Origin: Bdellovibrio svalbardensis | Lineage (GTDB): Bacteria > Bdellovibrionota > Bdellovibrionia > Bdellovibrionales > Bdellovibrionaceae | DNA: 64,000 nt | Assembly: GCF_029531655.1 (NCBI RefSeq) | Contig: NZ_JANRMI010000004.1 | Location: 124,001-188,000 of the forward strand | Direction of reading: 5' to 3' | The notes under the pieces: generated by a model | What the model was told of the DNA's origin: nothing | Seen by the model: only the letters and a program-made list of their open reading frames with translations | Database searches by the model: none | Translations under genes and position numbers: made by a program | In this document: one piece after another, positions 35,911 to 44,959 of the stretch | How the letters are laid out: each line of letters starts with the position of its first letter | Numbering within the stretch: the first letter of the stretch is position 1

Positions 35911-36876
35911 ATGGAGAACATCACTCAGTTTTTTAAGCTCCTAAAAGAAAACAAAGGGAAACTCTTTGTCGCTTTCTTTTCAGCGATTGTTTTCCTTTTC
36001 ATTCTTTTTCCTTTTGATGACTTGAGTGATTTGATTTCCTCGCAGGTTTCCAAACTTTCAAACAATTCGGTCTATGTGACATTTGACCGTTTGAAAATGA
36101 GCCTCTTCCCCACTCCAGGCGTGAAGATGGATCAAGTTTATATTGAATCTATCCGCACACCGGCTCTTTCCGCCTCTGAACTGACGATCACACCTTCTGT
36201 CAGTGGCTTGATTCAGCAAAAGCCTTACGGCCATGTTGCAGCTAAAGGTTTACTCAAAGGTGATGTGGATTTAAATGTCGGCAAAGGCACTCGCAGCGAC
36301 AATGGCGTCGAAAGACAGCGCATTGAAGTCAGCGCAAAAAAGATCTCTTTGCATGATTTGCGTGAACTGGCAAATTTGCCGGTTCTTCTGAAGGGTCAGT
36401 TGAATTTGCAAACAACGGCCTTGGCTGACCTCACTTTCCAAGAACAACCGGACGTGGATGTCGATCTGACGATTAATCAGTTCGAGCTTCCGCCTTCAAA
36501 CGTCAACACTCCAATGGGCCCATTGACTCTTCCTGATTTGAAACTCACGACAGTGGAACTTAAAGGTCGCTTGGCAGCAGGTCGCTTCATCATTGAAACG
36601 GGCACGATTGGTAAGCCGGGCGACGAACTTCAAGGAACTATTAAAGGTAATATCGGCATCAATATCATCAATCGCGGTGGTGGCTTTACTCACCAAATCG
36701 GCGCTTACACATTTGATATCGATCTAAAAGCTAAGAAGAGTTTTCAAGATCGGGCCGCTTTATTCCTGAGCTTTATTGATGGCTTCAAAAGCCCTACCAC
36801 TGAGGGTTCCCAGTACAAATTCAAGGTTTCAGCGACCAATCCGATGATGCCACCAAGTATTGGCGCTGCCCGTTAA
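35911..36876 (+). CDS. gspN: Type II secretion protein GspN
   Basis: 321 aa, one N-terminal helix (KLFVAFFSAIVFLFILFPFD), then a periplasmic beta-rich domain with repeated amphipathic strands, like the AsmA/GspN group found in delta-type T2SS clusters. GspN is not universal; its role is unclear. Ends the operon; a stem-loop follows. Confidence 0.8.
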   Translation: MENITQFFKLLKENKGKLFVAFFSAIVFLFILFPFDDLSDLISSQVSKLSNNSVYVTFDRLKMSLFPTPGVKMDQVYIESIRTPALSASELTITPSVSGLIQQKPYGHVAAKGLLKGDVDLNVGKGTRSDNGVERQRIEVSAKKISLHDLRELANLPVLLKGQLNLQTTALADLTFQEQPDVDVDLTINQFELPPSNVNTPMGPLTLPDLKLTTVELKGRLAAGRFIIETGTIGKPGDELQGTIKGNIGINIINRGGGFTHQIGAYTFDIDLKAKKSFQDRAALFLSFIDGFKSPTTEGSQYKFKVSATNPMMPPSIGAAR

Positions 36877-36927
36877 TTCCCGCCCCTAACACTTCGCATC
36901 AGTATCCGAAAATTAGCCATCCTTCAG

Positions 36928-36957
36928 ACCCCTTGTGAGTTGATTAGAACAAGGGGT
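36928..36957 (+). terminator. Stem-loop after gspN
   Basis: ACCCCTTGT / ACAAGGGGT, 9-bp stem with 12-nt loop, 52 nt after the gspN stop. Followed by AT-rich sequence rather than a clean T run. Confidence 0.6.
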
Positions 36958-37064
36958 GTGCTTAATTATTGCTCACCTTTTCCTCAATTAAATTAGAGTC
37001 CGAAGTCTTTATTGACTTCACTCTTAAACTGACCAAAAACCAAGTGGTCAAATCCGGAGGGAAA

Positions 37065-37502
37065 ATGTCTGTTAATAAAGTGATTATCGTAGGTCGTTTG
37101 GGTGCTGATCCTGAAGTTAAAGCTATCGGCAGCGGAAGCACTGTAGCTCGCTTGAATATCGCCACTTCTGAGTCTTGGGTTAAAGATGGCCAAAGACAAG
37201 AAAAGACAGAATGGCACCGTGTAACTGTTTGGGGCAAACTTGCAGAAATCTGCGGTAAGCACCTTGCAAAAGGTCGCCAAGTTTATGTTGAAGGCAAATT
37301 GCAAACTCGCCAGTGGGAAGACCAACAAGGCGCTAAACGCTATTCTACTGAAATCGTAGCAAGCACTGTTCAGTTCTTGGGCGCTGCAAACGGCGAAAGA
37401 TCTACATCGAACAGCCAATCTTCTGGTGGTGGCGATGATTTCAATTTCAACGATTTCGGACCTGAACCTAGCTTCAACTCGAACGACGAAATTCCGTTCT
37501 AA
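37065..37502 (+). CDS. ssb: Single-stranded DNA-binding protein
   Basis: 145 aa from the ATG at 37065 (GGAGGG upstream); a longer frame to 36969 lacks a start signal. OB-fold with [30 protein letters not shown] and [15 protein letters not shown], a Ser/Gly/Asp-rich linker and the acidic tip DEIPF that binds partner proteins. The leader contains GAAGTC-TTTATT-GACTTC (37002-37019), a small hairpin of unknown role. Four hairpins follow the gene. Confidence 0.97.
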   Translation: MSVNKVIIVGRLGADPEVKAIGSGSTVARLNIATSESWVKDGQRQEKTEWHRVTVWGKLAEICGKHLAKGRQVYVEGKLQTRQWEDQQGAKRYSTEIVASTVQFLGAANGERSTSNSQSSGGGDDFNFNDFGPEPSFNSNDEIPF

Positions 37503-37509
37503 CTAATTC

Positions 37510-37620
37510 TCCCGTAAAATCGGGAAATAGACTTGTCTACTCCGGCGGAGCCGGAGTGCAGACAGTAGTCTGGCAAAGCCAGACTAGGGCCCTGAAGTTT
37601 TCGGGGCCTTTTCATTTTTG
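37510..37620 (+). terminator. Four consecutive hairpins after ssb, the last a terminator
   Basis: In order: TCCCG/CGGGA (37510-37525); family A palindrome ACTCCGGCGGAGCCGGAGT (37539-37557); TAGTCTGGC-AAA-GCCAGACTA (37566-37586); and GGCCCTGAA/TTCGGGGCC (37588-37608) followed by TTTTCATTTTT, a clear intrinsic terminator. Confidence 0.8.
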
Positions 37621-37647
37621 CCTCTAACCCCCTATAATAAAAGGGTT

Positions 37648-38046
37648 ATGAAGAGCATCTTTGTTTTATCTCTTACTATTATCTTCTTAAGCGGTTGTTC
37701 ACTCTACAAGTCTGAAGGACGTAAAGAGTTCGAATCCAATGCCCCTGGCAAAGTCAAAACCTCGTCCACAGAGATTTTTCAACTCAAAGGCTGCAAAAAA
37801 GAAAGCTCTTTAGAATCTTGGTTCAATGCAGAGTTCCCGGCTGCTTCTTACGAACTTGTTGTCGCTGAAAATGATCTGGAAGTTTGGCGCACCACTCATC
37901 CTGGGACCGTCGAAGTCAAAGCCATTCAAAAAACTGAAACATCAACTCAGTCCTGCCTTTATGAATTTTCTACGAAGGCCGTATGGGACGGATACAAAGA
38001 GCAATTTATTCGCGAACTAGAAAACAACCTGATGACACAAGATTAG
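37648..38046 (+). CDS. Small hypothetical lipoprotein
   Basis: 132 aa from the ATG at 37648 with AAAAGGG upstream. Signal MKSIFVLSLTIIFLSGC with lipobox LSGC (Cys17); no Asp at +2. The mature part is small, soluble-looking, with two further Cys (in GCKKESS and QSCLYEF). No family recognised. 12 nt before the next gene, probably one operon. Confidence 0.7.
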   Translation: MKSIFVLSLTIIFLSGCSLYKSEGRKEFESNAPGKVKTSSTEIFQLKGCKKESSLESWFNAEFPAASYELVVAENDLEVWRTTHPGTVEVKAIQKTETSTQSCLYEFSTKAVWDGYKEQFIRELENNLMTQD

Positions 38047-38058
38047 GGATCGACGCAT

Positions 38059-39000
38059 TTGAAAAGCATCATCTTCGCTATCAGTCTTATTCTTTTTATC
38101 CACGGTACGAGCTTCGCAGCTTCTGTGACTCAAGTTAAAAATCAAAAAGTTCTGATCAATCTTGAGGGCGATGACGTCCTTGAGGGAGATGAATTTTTCC
38201 TACTCAACCCTGCCGGCAAAAAAACCGCCATCATTCGTGTAAAGCAAGTTAAGAATGGAAAAGCTCTTGCGGATATCTTAAAGGGAAAAGCCGATGTGGG
38301 TTTCACACTCCAGGCAAAAGCCTCTTCGGCGGCTGGTGCTGCGGCCGTGGCCCGATCCGCAGAAGCAGAAGCCACCTCGGAGCCGGCAATAAAAGAAGAA
38401 GCACCAAGCAAAGCCAATCGCGATACCGGATACCTTCGCAATTTAAAAGACTCTTATGGTCTTCTTGGTGAATACATCATGAATACCATGAATGTGAATG
38501 TAAAGAACACGGCCACAACTCCCGCCTTGACGGATACCCCTGTACTCAAAGGCACCAGCTTTGGAGTTGGCGGCTTTTATGATTACATCGCAACGCCAGA
38601 TATCGCCATACAAGTGGCCGCCTTCCTTGAACAAATCCAAGCTTCAGGCACAGCCACCATTCCCGGCTGTTCTGGTGGTACAAGCACTGATTGTAACGTC
38701 AATATCACTTACGGCAGTCTTTATGGCATGGGGAAATACTATCTCACCCAAAACCGCTATCGCATCTGGGCTGGCGTTGGAGGGGGCTTCTTGTTGGCTC
38801 TTTCAAAATCAGCGACAGCTTTGAATGAATCACAAATTGCGACAAATCAAATCGTCACGTTCTCGGTGGGCACCGATATTCAAATGGGTCGCAAGAACTA
38901 TATTCCAGTAAGTTTGCAATACAACTACTTCCCGCCATCTGACACCGTGAAAGCCAGCTCCATCGTGATCAAAGCGGGCTGGGCGTGGAATCAGAAATAA
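38059..39000 (+). CDS. Hypothetical exported beta-barrel-like protein
   Basis: 313 aa, TTG start with TAGGGA upstream. Signal MKSIIFAISLILFIHGTSFA. Residues 21-85 form a small beta-rich domain (KVLINLEGDDVLEGDEF), then an Ala/Glu-rich linker, then a C-terminal region with alternating aromatic strands (GVGGFYDYIATPDIAIQV, GSLYGMGKYYL, IPVSLQYNYF) that looks like an outer-membrane barrel. Last residues WAWNQK differ from the usual aromatic terminus. Convergent with the kinase gene, 4 nt apart. Confidence 0.65.
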   Translation: MKSIIFAISLILFIHGTSFAASVTQVKNQKVLINLEGDDVLEGDEFFLLNPAGKKTAIIRVKQVKNGKALADILKGKADVGFTLQAKASSAAGAAAVARSAEAEATSEPAIKEEAPSKANRDTGYLRNLKDSYGLLGEYIMNTMNVNVKNTATTPALTDTPVLKGTSFGVGGFYDYIATPDIAIQVAAFLEQIQASGTATIPGCSGGTSTDCNVNITYGSLYGMGKYYLTQNRYRIWAGVGGGFLLALSKSATALNESQIATNQIVTFSVGTDIQMGRKNYIPVSLQYNYFPPSDTVKASSIVIKAGWAWNQK

Positions 39001-39004
39001 GCAA

Positions 39005-41599
39005 TTAGGCCGGAAGCCAAATCACAAAACGTGTCTTGGCATGATTACTATCCAAGTAGAATTTTCCGCCATGCCCGTGGATAATTCCCGTCGAAATACT
39101 TAACCCCAAGCCCATCCCCTTACCGACTTCTTTCGTGGTAAAGAATGGCTGCATGATCTTTTCACGCAGCTCCGGGGACACGCCCGATCCAGAATCTGTC
39201 ACACTGACCTCAACGCCATCGCTCACTCGCTTGGCTTCGACGGCCACAATGCGCGTAGCTTCCCCAGAAACTGCATCATAGGCATTGTTCAATAGATTTA
39301 GAATAACCTGCGAAATCTGATAAGGGCGGCATTTGATCTGCAGATTCGGCTCAATATTCGCAAGCAAAGAGATTTCGTTGTTCTTAAACTTCTCTTGGCA
39401 AATCGCGAGTGTATCATCAATGATCAAATCAATATTCACAACCTCATCATCCCCGCCATGAGACTCTCTTGCATATGTTCGCAGGCCCCGGATGATTTTT
39501 GCAATACGCTGAACAGTGGCTTCGATAGAATCCATTCTGCGATTCAACTCGACATCTCCGCCCAAACCTTTTTGCGCCAAATTTTTTCTCAGCACACTGA
39601 CATAACCGGAAATAATCGTTAACGGATTATTAATCTCATGGGCAACGCCTGCCGCCATCTCACCTAGTGAAGCCAGGCGCGAAGACGTTTTGATCATTTT
39701 CTCTTGCTCCTGCAAAAGTTTCTCGCGTTGCTTCTTTTGAGTGACATCCTCAAAGATCGCCATGTAACCCGCAATCCGGCCTTGATCATCTTTAACCTGA
39801 CTGAATGAAGCTACAGTCGCAATTCTTTTCCCACTTTTAGTGATCAAAGTTCTTTCCTGAGCATCGTGGTACCCCAGCTCAAAATGCGCCTCGGCAAATG
39901 CCCGCGGAGTTTCCAACCGCCGAGCCAGTCTTTCTTCCAACTTACCACGCACCGCGAGCACTTCCTCGCGATCCACAAAGAAATGTGTTTCACGTCCAAC
40001 CAATTCTTCAGCAGAGTAACCCAAAACCTTCAGGGCTGAAGCGTTCACGTCACGAATCCTTAAATCCGAATCTGTCGATATCACCAATAGCGAGATGCTA
40101 TTGCGACCTGCATTTTGCCATTCCAAAGTCTCTCGAACTTTGCGCTCCGCCTCTTTACTTCTTTGATAGAAGCGAACCGCGATCGAAAGCAAAATCGAAA
40201 TCGTCACACCAAACAGCAAAACAAAGGCTGGCACCACGGAAGCATTTGCGCGGATCAACTCCAACTTCGGAGTCAAAACAAGTTCCCAATCAACTTTTAA
40301 ATTTTGATAGCGAGTGTGATAAGTCCAATCCCGACTGTAGACACTGTCTGGCTTGCCAGTTGAGATCAGCTCCGATCCATCTTCCAAAATCGTCAAATCA
40401 TAGCCCGGAATATTCGCAATACGTTCAAAGAACGGCTTCCCAGCCAGTGCCACCGAGACCATCCCGAAAAATACATCGTCGCGATAGATCGGAGAAAATA
40501 AAATAATTCCCCGCCCACCTGACTTCAGCTCAACACTGGGGGAAACCGCAGAAGTCCGACTCCGCATCACGGTTTCAACAGTTTGTCTTACACTTGGTTC
40601 AAGCAAAATATTTAAATTCAAAACAAGCTGGCCGTGATTATTCTTAGGAAAAACCCAGCGTGTGACAAAATCAGCATCGACCCAAGTTATCCGTCTCAGT
40701 CCATTAAAATCTTGAACAAAACTTTCAGCATCCAATTCCCACATTTCAAGATTTTTGTATCTCTTGAGGGCGAATCGATGCGCCATATTTTCCAAAGAAG
40801 TCACCAGAGGATAAAAAGAATTATCAATATTTGTTTTTAGAGCATCGGCGCGAATTGAAGTGATCCGACGATTTCTGTCAAAATCTTTAACCACCAGCAG
40901 CTGCCAAATCAGCAAAGAAGTTAAAATCCCCACGAAGAGCATGTAGAAAGGAACGAAATATCCAATGGGAGGATTGTCTTGGCGAATTTTCGCACGCACT
41001 TTTAACAGCAATGACAGCGATAAAAAAATGAAGCAAATCGCCGTATGAATGGCCATTCGAGAAAAATTACCCCAGCCATATTCAGAGCTGAAGCGCAGGA
41101 AGTATCCACAAAAACCGATGAGACCCAACCCAAAGGCAAGACTGGCGCAGGTCGCACGAACATACTGACAGACAGAGGTTTGCTTATTGAAAAACAAACC
41201 CACCGCAATCACCATCATGCTAATCGCGGTGCTGGCTGACATACGCCCCCCGACGACCACTCCAGAACCTTCAAAAGGTTTCAAAAAAAGAGTGTCAATT
41301 CCCAGATCTATCCCCAGCGGGTATTGAATGAAAACCAAAAATGCGAAAACAAAAACTGAAATCGCCAGCACTCGGCCCGTCTTAATATATCCATAATCAG
41401 ACAGAAACAAACCTATTGCGATGAATAGAAAAGAGATGGCGGTATTAATGACCATTGGTGCAAAGCTGGGATGAATCTGAACCAAAAATGGATCCTGAAG
41501 AATCCATCCCACCACCACTGACGCCGCGACGATCAACACCAGCAGTGCCAGGAGAGAGTGAAAACGAGATGAAATTTTAGTGAATGACACGTGATACAC
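39005..41599 (-). CDS. Hybrid-membrane sensor histidine kinase with CHASE and PAS domains
   Basis: 864 aa, GTG start; a GTG three codons on is possible. About seven N-terminal membrane helices (to ~236), a CHASE-type extracytoplasmic domain (~240-450, with LRRITWVDAD and ILFSPIYRDD), another helix, a PAS domain (~490-610), then HisKA with the phospho-His in AAGVAHEINNPLT (about residue 650) and the ATPase domain (NLLNNAYDAV, VTDSGSGV, GKGMGLGLSIS). It senses small external ligands and phosphorylates a response regulator, none of which is encoded nearby. Overlaps the end of the RelA/SpoT gene by 23 nt. Confidence 0.9.
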   Translation of the reverse strand: MYHVSFTKISSRFHSLLALLVLIVAASVVVGWILQDPFLVQIHPSFAPMVINTAISFLFIAIGLFLSDYGYIKTGRVLAISVFVFAFLVFIQYPLGIDLGIDTLFLKPFEGSGVVVGGRMSASTAISMMVIAVGLFFNKQTSVCQYVRATCASLAFGLGLIGFCGYFLRFSSEYGWGNFSRMAIHTAICFIFLSLSLLLKVRAKIRQDNPPIGYFVPFYMLFVGILTSLLIWQLLVVKDFDRNRRITSIRADALKTNIDNSFYPLVTSLENMAHRFALKRYKNLEMWELDAESFVQDFNGLRRITWVDADFVTRWVFPKNNHGQLVLNLNILLEPSVRQTVETVMRSRTSAVSPSVELKSGGRGIILFSPIYRDDVFFGMVSVALAGKPFFERIANIPGYDLTILEDGSELISTGKPDSVYSRDWTYHTRYQNLKVDWELVLTPKLELIRANASVVPAFVLLFGVTISILLSIAVRFYQRSKEAERKVRETLEWQNAGRNSISLLVISTDSDLRIRDVNASALKVLGYSAEELVGRETHFFVDREEVLAVRGKLEERLARRLETPRAFAEAHFELGYHDAQERTLITKSGKRIATVASFSQVKDDQGRIAGYMAIFEDVTQKKQREKLLQEQEKMIKTSSRLASLGEMAAGVAHEINNPLTIISGYVSVLRKNLAQKGLGGDVELNRRMDSIEATVQRIAKIIRGLRTYARESHGGDDEVVNIDLIIDDTLAICQEKFKNNEISLLANIEPNLQIKCRPYQISQVILNLLNNAYDAVSGEATRIVAVEAKRVSDGVEVSVTDSGSGVSPELREKIMQPFFTTKEVGKGMGLGLSISTGIIHGHGGKFYLDSNHAKTRFVIWLPA

Positions 41600-43793
41600 C
41601 GATAATGCCTTTGATCTTCTGAATCTCGTAAATCGCCTGATTCAGTTGGCCAGCATCTCGTACGCTCACCTCGAAATTACAAACTGCTTTTTTATCTTTG
41701 GTTGTGCGAATTTGGGCCGACTGGATATTGATACCTTGCTGCGCAAAGGCCTCTGACATCAACTTCAAAAGACCCGGCACGTCCTGGGAAATGATTTTCA
41801 AACGAACGATGCGTTCCTGGCCTTCACTTGCCTGCTTCACATTCCAATTCACATCTACTTTGCGTAGTTGATCGAATTCGAAAGCTTTGCGGCAGTCACT
41901 GCGATGAATGGTAATGCCACGACCACGGCTGATAAAGCCCACGATCGAGTCCCCAGGAATTGGATGACAGCACTTTGCATAATGCACAAGAACGTCGTCC
42001 ATTCCATCAACACTGATAAGTGAATTGCTTTTTTTGGTCTTTTGCGTCGCCGCCTTAAAGACCTTTTCCATGAAGGTGGAATCTTCGGTTTTTGCCGATT
42101 CTTTCGCGATAGCCTCAGGCGACACTCTTTCAACCAGCACTCTGGTCTCAAGCTTGCCATAACCAACAGTCACATAAAGTTCTTCAGTGTCTTTGATTCC
42201 GTGATCCTTGAGGTACTGCTCATAGTGAGCCCCTTTAAGATGCTTGACGGCAGCCATACCAAATTTACGGAACTCTTTTTCAACCAGCTCTTTACCAAGC
42301 AAGACCGCTCTGCGACGTTGTTCTTCTTTGACGAAGGCGCGAATCTTCGCTTTTGCTTTATTGGTAACGACAAACTTCAGCCAATCTTTCGATGGCTGTT
42401 GGGTTTTTGAACTTACAATTTCCACGGTATCGCCGTTTTGCAGCTGATGTTTCAGTGGAACCATCTTGCCGTTAACACGAGCTCCAACGCATTTATTTCC
42501 TAAATCCGTATGAACTGCGTAAGCAAAGTCGACAGGTGTTGCGCCCTCTGGGAATTCACGCACATCTCCATTCGGAGTGAAGACGTAAATTTCAGATTCA
42601 AACAAGTCCGTTTTAACGGTGTCTAAAAACTCGTCGGAGTTGCGCGTTTGCTGATGCAGGTTTACCAAATCGCGAAGCCAGTTGGCCTGCTGCAGATCTG
42701 AAGTGTCCTCCATCTTGCCGCGCTCTTTGTACTTCCAGTGAGCCGCGATCCCGCGCTCGGCAACCAAGTTCATCTCTTGAGTACGAATCTGGATTTCGAT
42801 GCGCTCCCCGCCAGGCCCAATCACCGTCGTATGAAGTGATTGATAGTTATTGGCTTTCGGCATGGCGATGAAATCTTTAAATCTTCCAGGAATTGGTTTC
42901 CAGAGTGAATGCACCAACCCCAAAGCGGCATAACACTCAGCCAAGGTGTCTACCAAGACACGGAAAGCCAGAACGTCGTAAACCTGATCGTAATCAATGT
43001 TACGCGACTGCATCTTTCGGTAGATTGACCATAAATGCTTCGATCGACCGAAAACTTCTGATTTGAATCCGGCCTTATTGAGCTCTTTGGAAATTTTTGA
43101 TTTTACATCGTCGATGTAGCGACTTTGTTCGGCTTCGGTCTTTTTAACATGTTGAACTAGCGAGTAATACATCTCGGGGCGATAGTAACGGAAGCACAGG
43201 TCTTCCAATTCAATCTTCCAAGAGCTGATACCCATACGACCTGCAAGCGGACAATAAATCTCGAGCGTTTCAAGTGCGATGCGCTCTTGTTTATCGAACG
43301 GCATAAAGTTCATGGTGCGCATATTGTGCAGACGATCTGCCAACTTCACCAGAACGACACGAACGTCTTTTCCCATGGCCACGATCATCTTGCGAATGTT
43401 CTCGCCCTGCTTTTCGTGACTGTTTTTGAATTTCATTTGACCGATCTTGGTAACACCATCAACCAAGTGAGCGATCACATCACCGAATTCATTTCGAATA
43501 TCTTCAAGTGTTGCATGAGTGTCTTCAACCGTGTCATGTAAAAGACCGGTTGCTATCGTGTCTAAGTCCAAACGGAGATCAGCAAGAATGGCAGCGACTG
43601 AAAGAGGATGAGAAATATAAGGCTCACCACTTCGACGAATTTGCCCTTCGTGCGCCTTCTCTGAGAAGTAATAGGCTTTTTCAATAACTTTGAGATCCGC
43701 GTTCGGCCAAAAGCTACGAATGCGATTAAGAAGGTCGTCGACTGTTTTGACGGGCTTGGTGTTTGCTCCGTCCTCTTTCAGAAATTCTACCAT
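41577..43793 (-). CDS. Bifunctional (p)ppGpp synthetase/hydrolase, RelA/SpoT homologue
   Basis: 738 aa. HD hydrolase domain with HPLSVAAILADLRLD and HDTVEDT (about 60-95), synthetase domain (GRSKHLWSIYRKM, YQSLHTTVIGPGG, EIQIRT, ERGIAAHWKYKE), TGS domain (VFTPNGDVREFPEGATPVDF) and C-terminal ACT domain. The intact HDxxED motif suggests active hydrolysis as well as synthesis, i.e. a long Rsh (SpoT-like) enzyme controlling the starvation alarmone. Neighbours rpoZ and gmk fit: omega binds ppGpp at RNA polymerase in many bacteria, and Gmk is a ppGpp target. Confidence 0.95.
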   Translation of the reverse strand: MVEFLKEDGANTKPVKTVDDLLNRIRSFWPNADLKVIEKAYYFSEKAHEGQIRRSGEPYISHPLSVAAILADLRLDLDTIATGLLHDTVEDTHATLEDIRNEFGDVIAHLVDGVTKIGQMKFKNSHEKQGENIRKMIVAMGKDVRVVLVKLADRLHNMRTMNFMPFDKQERIALETLEIYCPLAGRMGISSWKIELEDLCFRYYRPEMYYSLVQHVKKTEAEQSRYIDDVKSKISKELNKAGFKSEVFGRSKHLWSIYRKMQSRNIDYDQVYDVLAFRVLVDTLAECYAALGLVHSLWKPIPGRFKDFIAMPKANNYQSLHTTVIGPGGERIEIQIRTQEMNLVAERGIAAHWKYKERGKMEDTSDLQQANWLRDLVNLHQQTRNSDEFLDTVKTDLFESEIYVFTPNGDVREFPEGATPVDFAYAVHTDLGNKCVGARVNGKMVPLKHQLQNGDTVEIVSSKTQQPSKDWLKFVVTNKAKAKIRAFVKEEQRRRAVLLGKELVEKEFRKFGMAAVKHLKGAHYEQYLKDHGIKDTEELYVTVGYGKLETRVLVERVSPEAIAKESAKTEDSTFMEKVFKAATQKTKKSNSLISVDGMDDVLVHYAKCCHPIPGDSIVGFISRGRGITIHRSDCRKAFEFDQLRKVDVNWNVKQASEGQERIVRLKIISQDVPGLLKLMSEAFAQQGINIQSAQIRTTKDKKAVCNFEVSVRDAGQLNQAIYEIQKIKGIIGVSRVIH

Positions 43794-44065
43794 ATCTCAT
43801 AAGCATACCTGAGGAGAGAGGACAGCTCCAACAGAAAGACTTGAAATTTCTTAGTATTTTTAAGGCTTTAGACCTTAGTCATGGTGTTTATGAAGAGACG
43901 GGATTTGGGGAGTATTTGGGAGGATCCAGAAGTGGTGGGATCTACTCCGTTGTCGAATAACTTTGTTTTTCTATGGAGCGGCTGGCTCCAACGGCAGTTC
44001 TGAGAGAGTACTCTCAGAACTCCTAGGTAGCTGGGGAGTTACGTCCCCTGCCCGAGTCAAAAAGA
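43794..44065. other. Intergenic region between rsh and rpoZ
   Basis: 272 nt without a supported gene. It contains GGAGC-GGCTG-GCTCC (43974-43988) and a perfect 11-bp stem AGTTCTGAGAG-AGTA-CTCTCAGAACT (43996-44021), both downstream of rpoZ, and a short T-rich stretch. The hairpins may form the 3' end of the rpoZ transcript. Confidence 0.55.
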
Positions 44066-44305
44066 CTATTTGTTCAGGTCTTTTTCGATTTGTTTTAGAG
44101 CTTCTTGGTTATCAAGATGTTCAGCATAACCAACGTTACCGATAGCAACTTCACGAAGTGCGCTAACGATGTATTTGTTGCTTCTAGTTGAAACAGTAGC
44201 TTCAGCACCTTTAAGAAGTTGCTTCGCTCTTTTAGCGACCATCAAAACAAGAGCAAATCTGTTAGGAACTTTTTCCAAGCAATCTTCAACGGTTACACGA
44301 GCCAT
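44066..44305 (-). CDS. rpoZ: RNA polymerase omega subunit
   Basis: 79 aa, [30 protein letters not shown] is diagnostic of omega. It helps assemble RNA polymerase by holding beta-prime and, where the N-terminal MARVTV motif is kept as here, forms part of a ppGpp site. Downstream of gmk as in many Proteobacteria. Confidence 0.96.
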   Translation of the reverse strand: MARVTVEDCLEKVPNRFALVLMVAKRAKQLLKGAEATVSTRSNKYIVSALREVAIGNVGYAEHLDNQEALKQIEKDLNK

Positions 44306-44343
44306 TCTTGTCTCCTAGAATAGATACAATTAGAACACTTTGC

Positions 44344-44362
44344 ACTCCGGCTCCGCCGGAGT
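44344..44362. repeat. Family A palindrome between gmk and rpoZ
   Basis: ACTCCGGCTCCGCCGGAGT, perfect 8-bp stem with a 3-nt loop, in the 78-nt gap within the gmk-rpoZ transcript. Confidence 0.8.
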
Positions 44363-44383
44363 GTCCAGGGGGTTAAAGTACTC

Positions 44384-44941
44384 TTAACCTAGCAATTTTT
44401 CAATGATTTTTTTAAATTCGGCATAGGAATGCTCGAAGTTATCGTTCACGATCTGGTAATCGAATTTAGAAGCCTCTCGCAGCTCCTTTTCCGCATTTGC
44501 CATACGAACTTCAATATCAGCAGGCATCACCCCGTCACGCTTCTCAATGCGACGGCGCAACTCGTCAATTGACGGCGGCAGGATAAAAATGGTCTTAGCA
44601 TCGGGATATTTCGATTTGAAGGTCTGAACGCCCTGGATGTCGATATCCATAATGGCGCATTTCCCTACTTTCCAGGCGTTTTCCAAGGATTCATAGGAAG
44701 TCCCGTAAAAGTTAGTGTGAACCTTAGCCCACTCTACAAAGAAGTTTTCAGAGATCTTCTTTTGGAAGTCTTCGTGGTTAATGAAGTTATACTGAAGACC
44801 GTTGCTTTCACCCTTGCGGATGGAACGTGTCGTAAAAGTAACGATGTCCACCAAGCGATCATTATCCCTGGTGATTCTTTCGACAAAACTACTTTTTCCC
44901 GCACCGCTTGGGGCTGCGACGATAATCATACGCGTTTTCAC
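44384..44941 (-). CDS. gmk: Guanylate kinase
   Basis: 185 aa. P-loop APSGAGKSS, the GMP-binding TTRSIRKGESNG and HEDFQKKISENFFVEWAKVH..YG. Phosphorylates GMP to GDP in the cytoplasm. 18 nt after yicC; yicC-gmk-rpoZ is a common bacterial order. Confidence 0.96.
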   Translation of the reverse strand: MKTRMIIVAAPSGAGKSSFVERITRDNDRLVDIVTFTTRSIRKGESNGLQYNFINHEDFQKKISENFFVEWAKVHTNFYGTSYESLENAWKVGKCAIMDIDIQGVQTFKSKYPDAKTIFILPPSIDELRRRIEKRDGVMPADIEVRMANAEKELREASKFDYQIVNDNFEHSYAEFKKIIEKLLG

Positions 44942-44959
44942 GTTATTGCATTCTCATCA

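Noticed and set aside
43763-43960. Short plus-strand frame over the rsh start
   Set aside because: Overlaps the 5' end of a sure gene, no start signal, no recognisable product.
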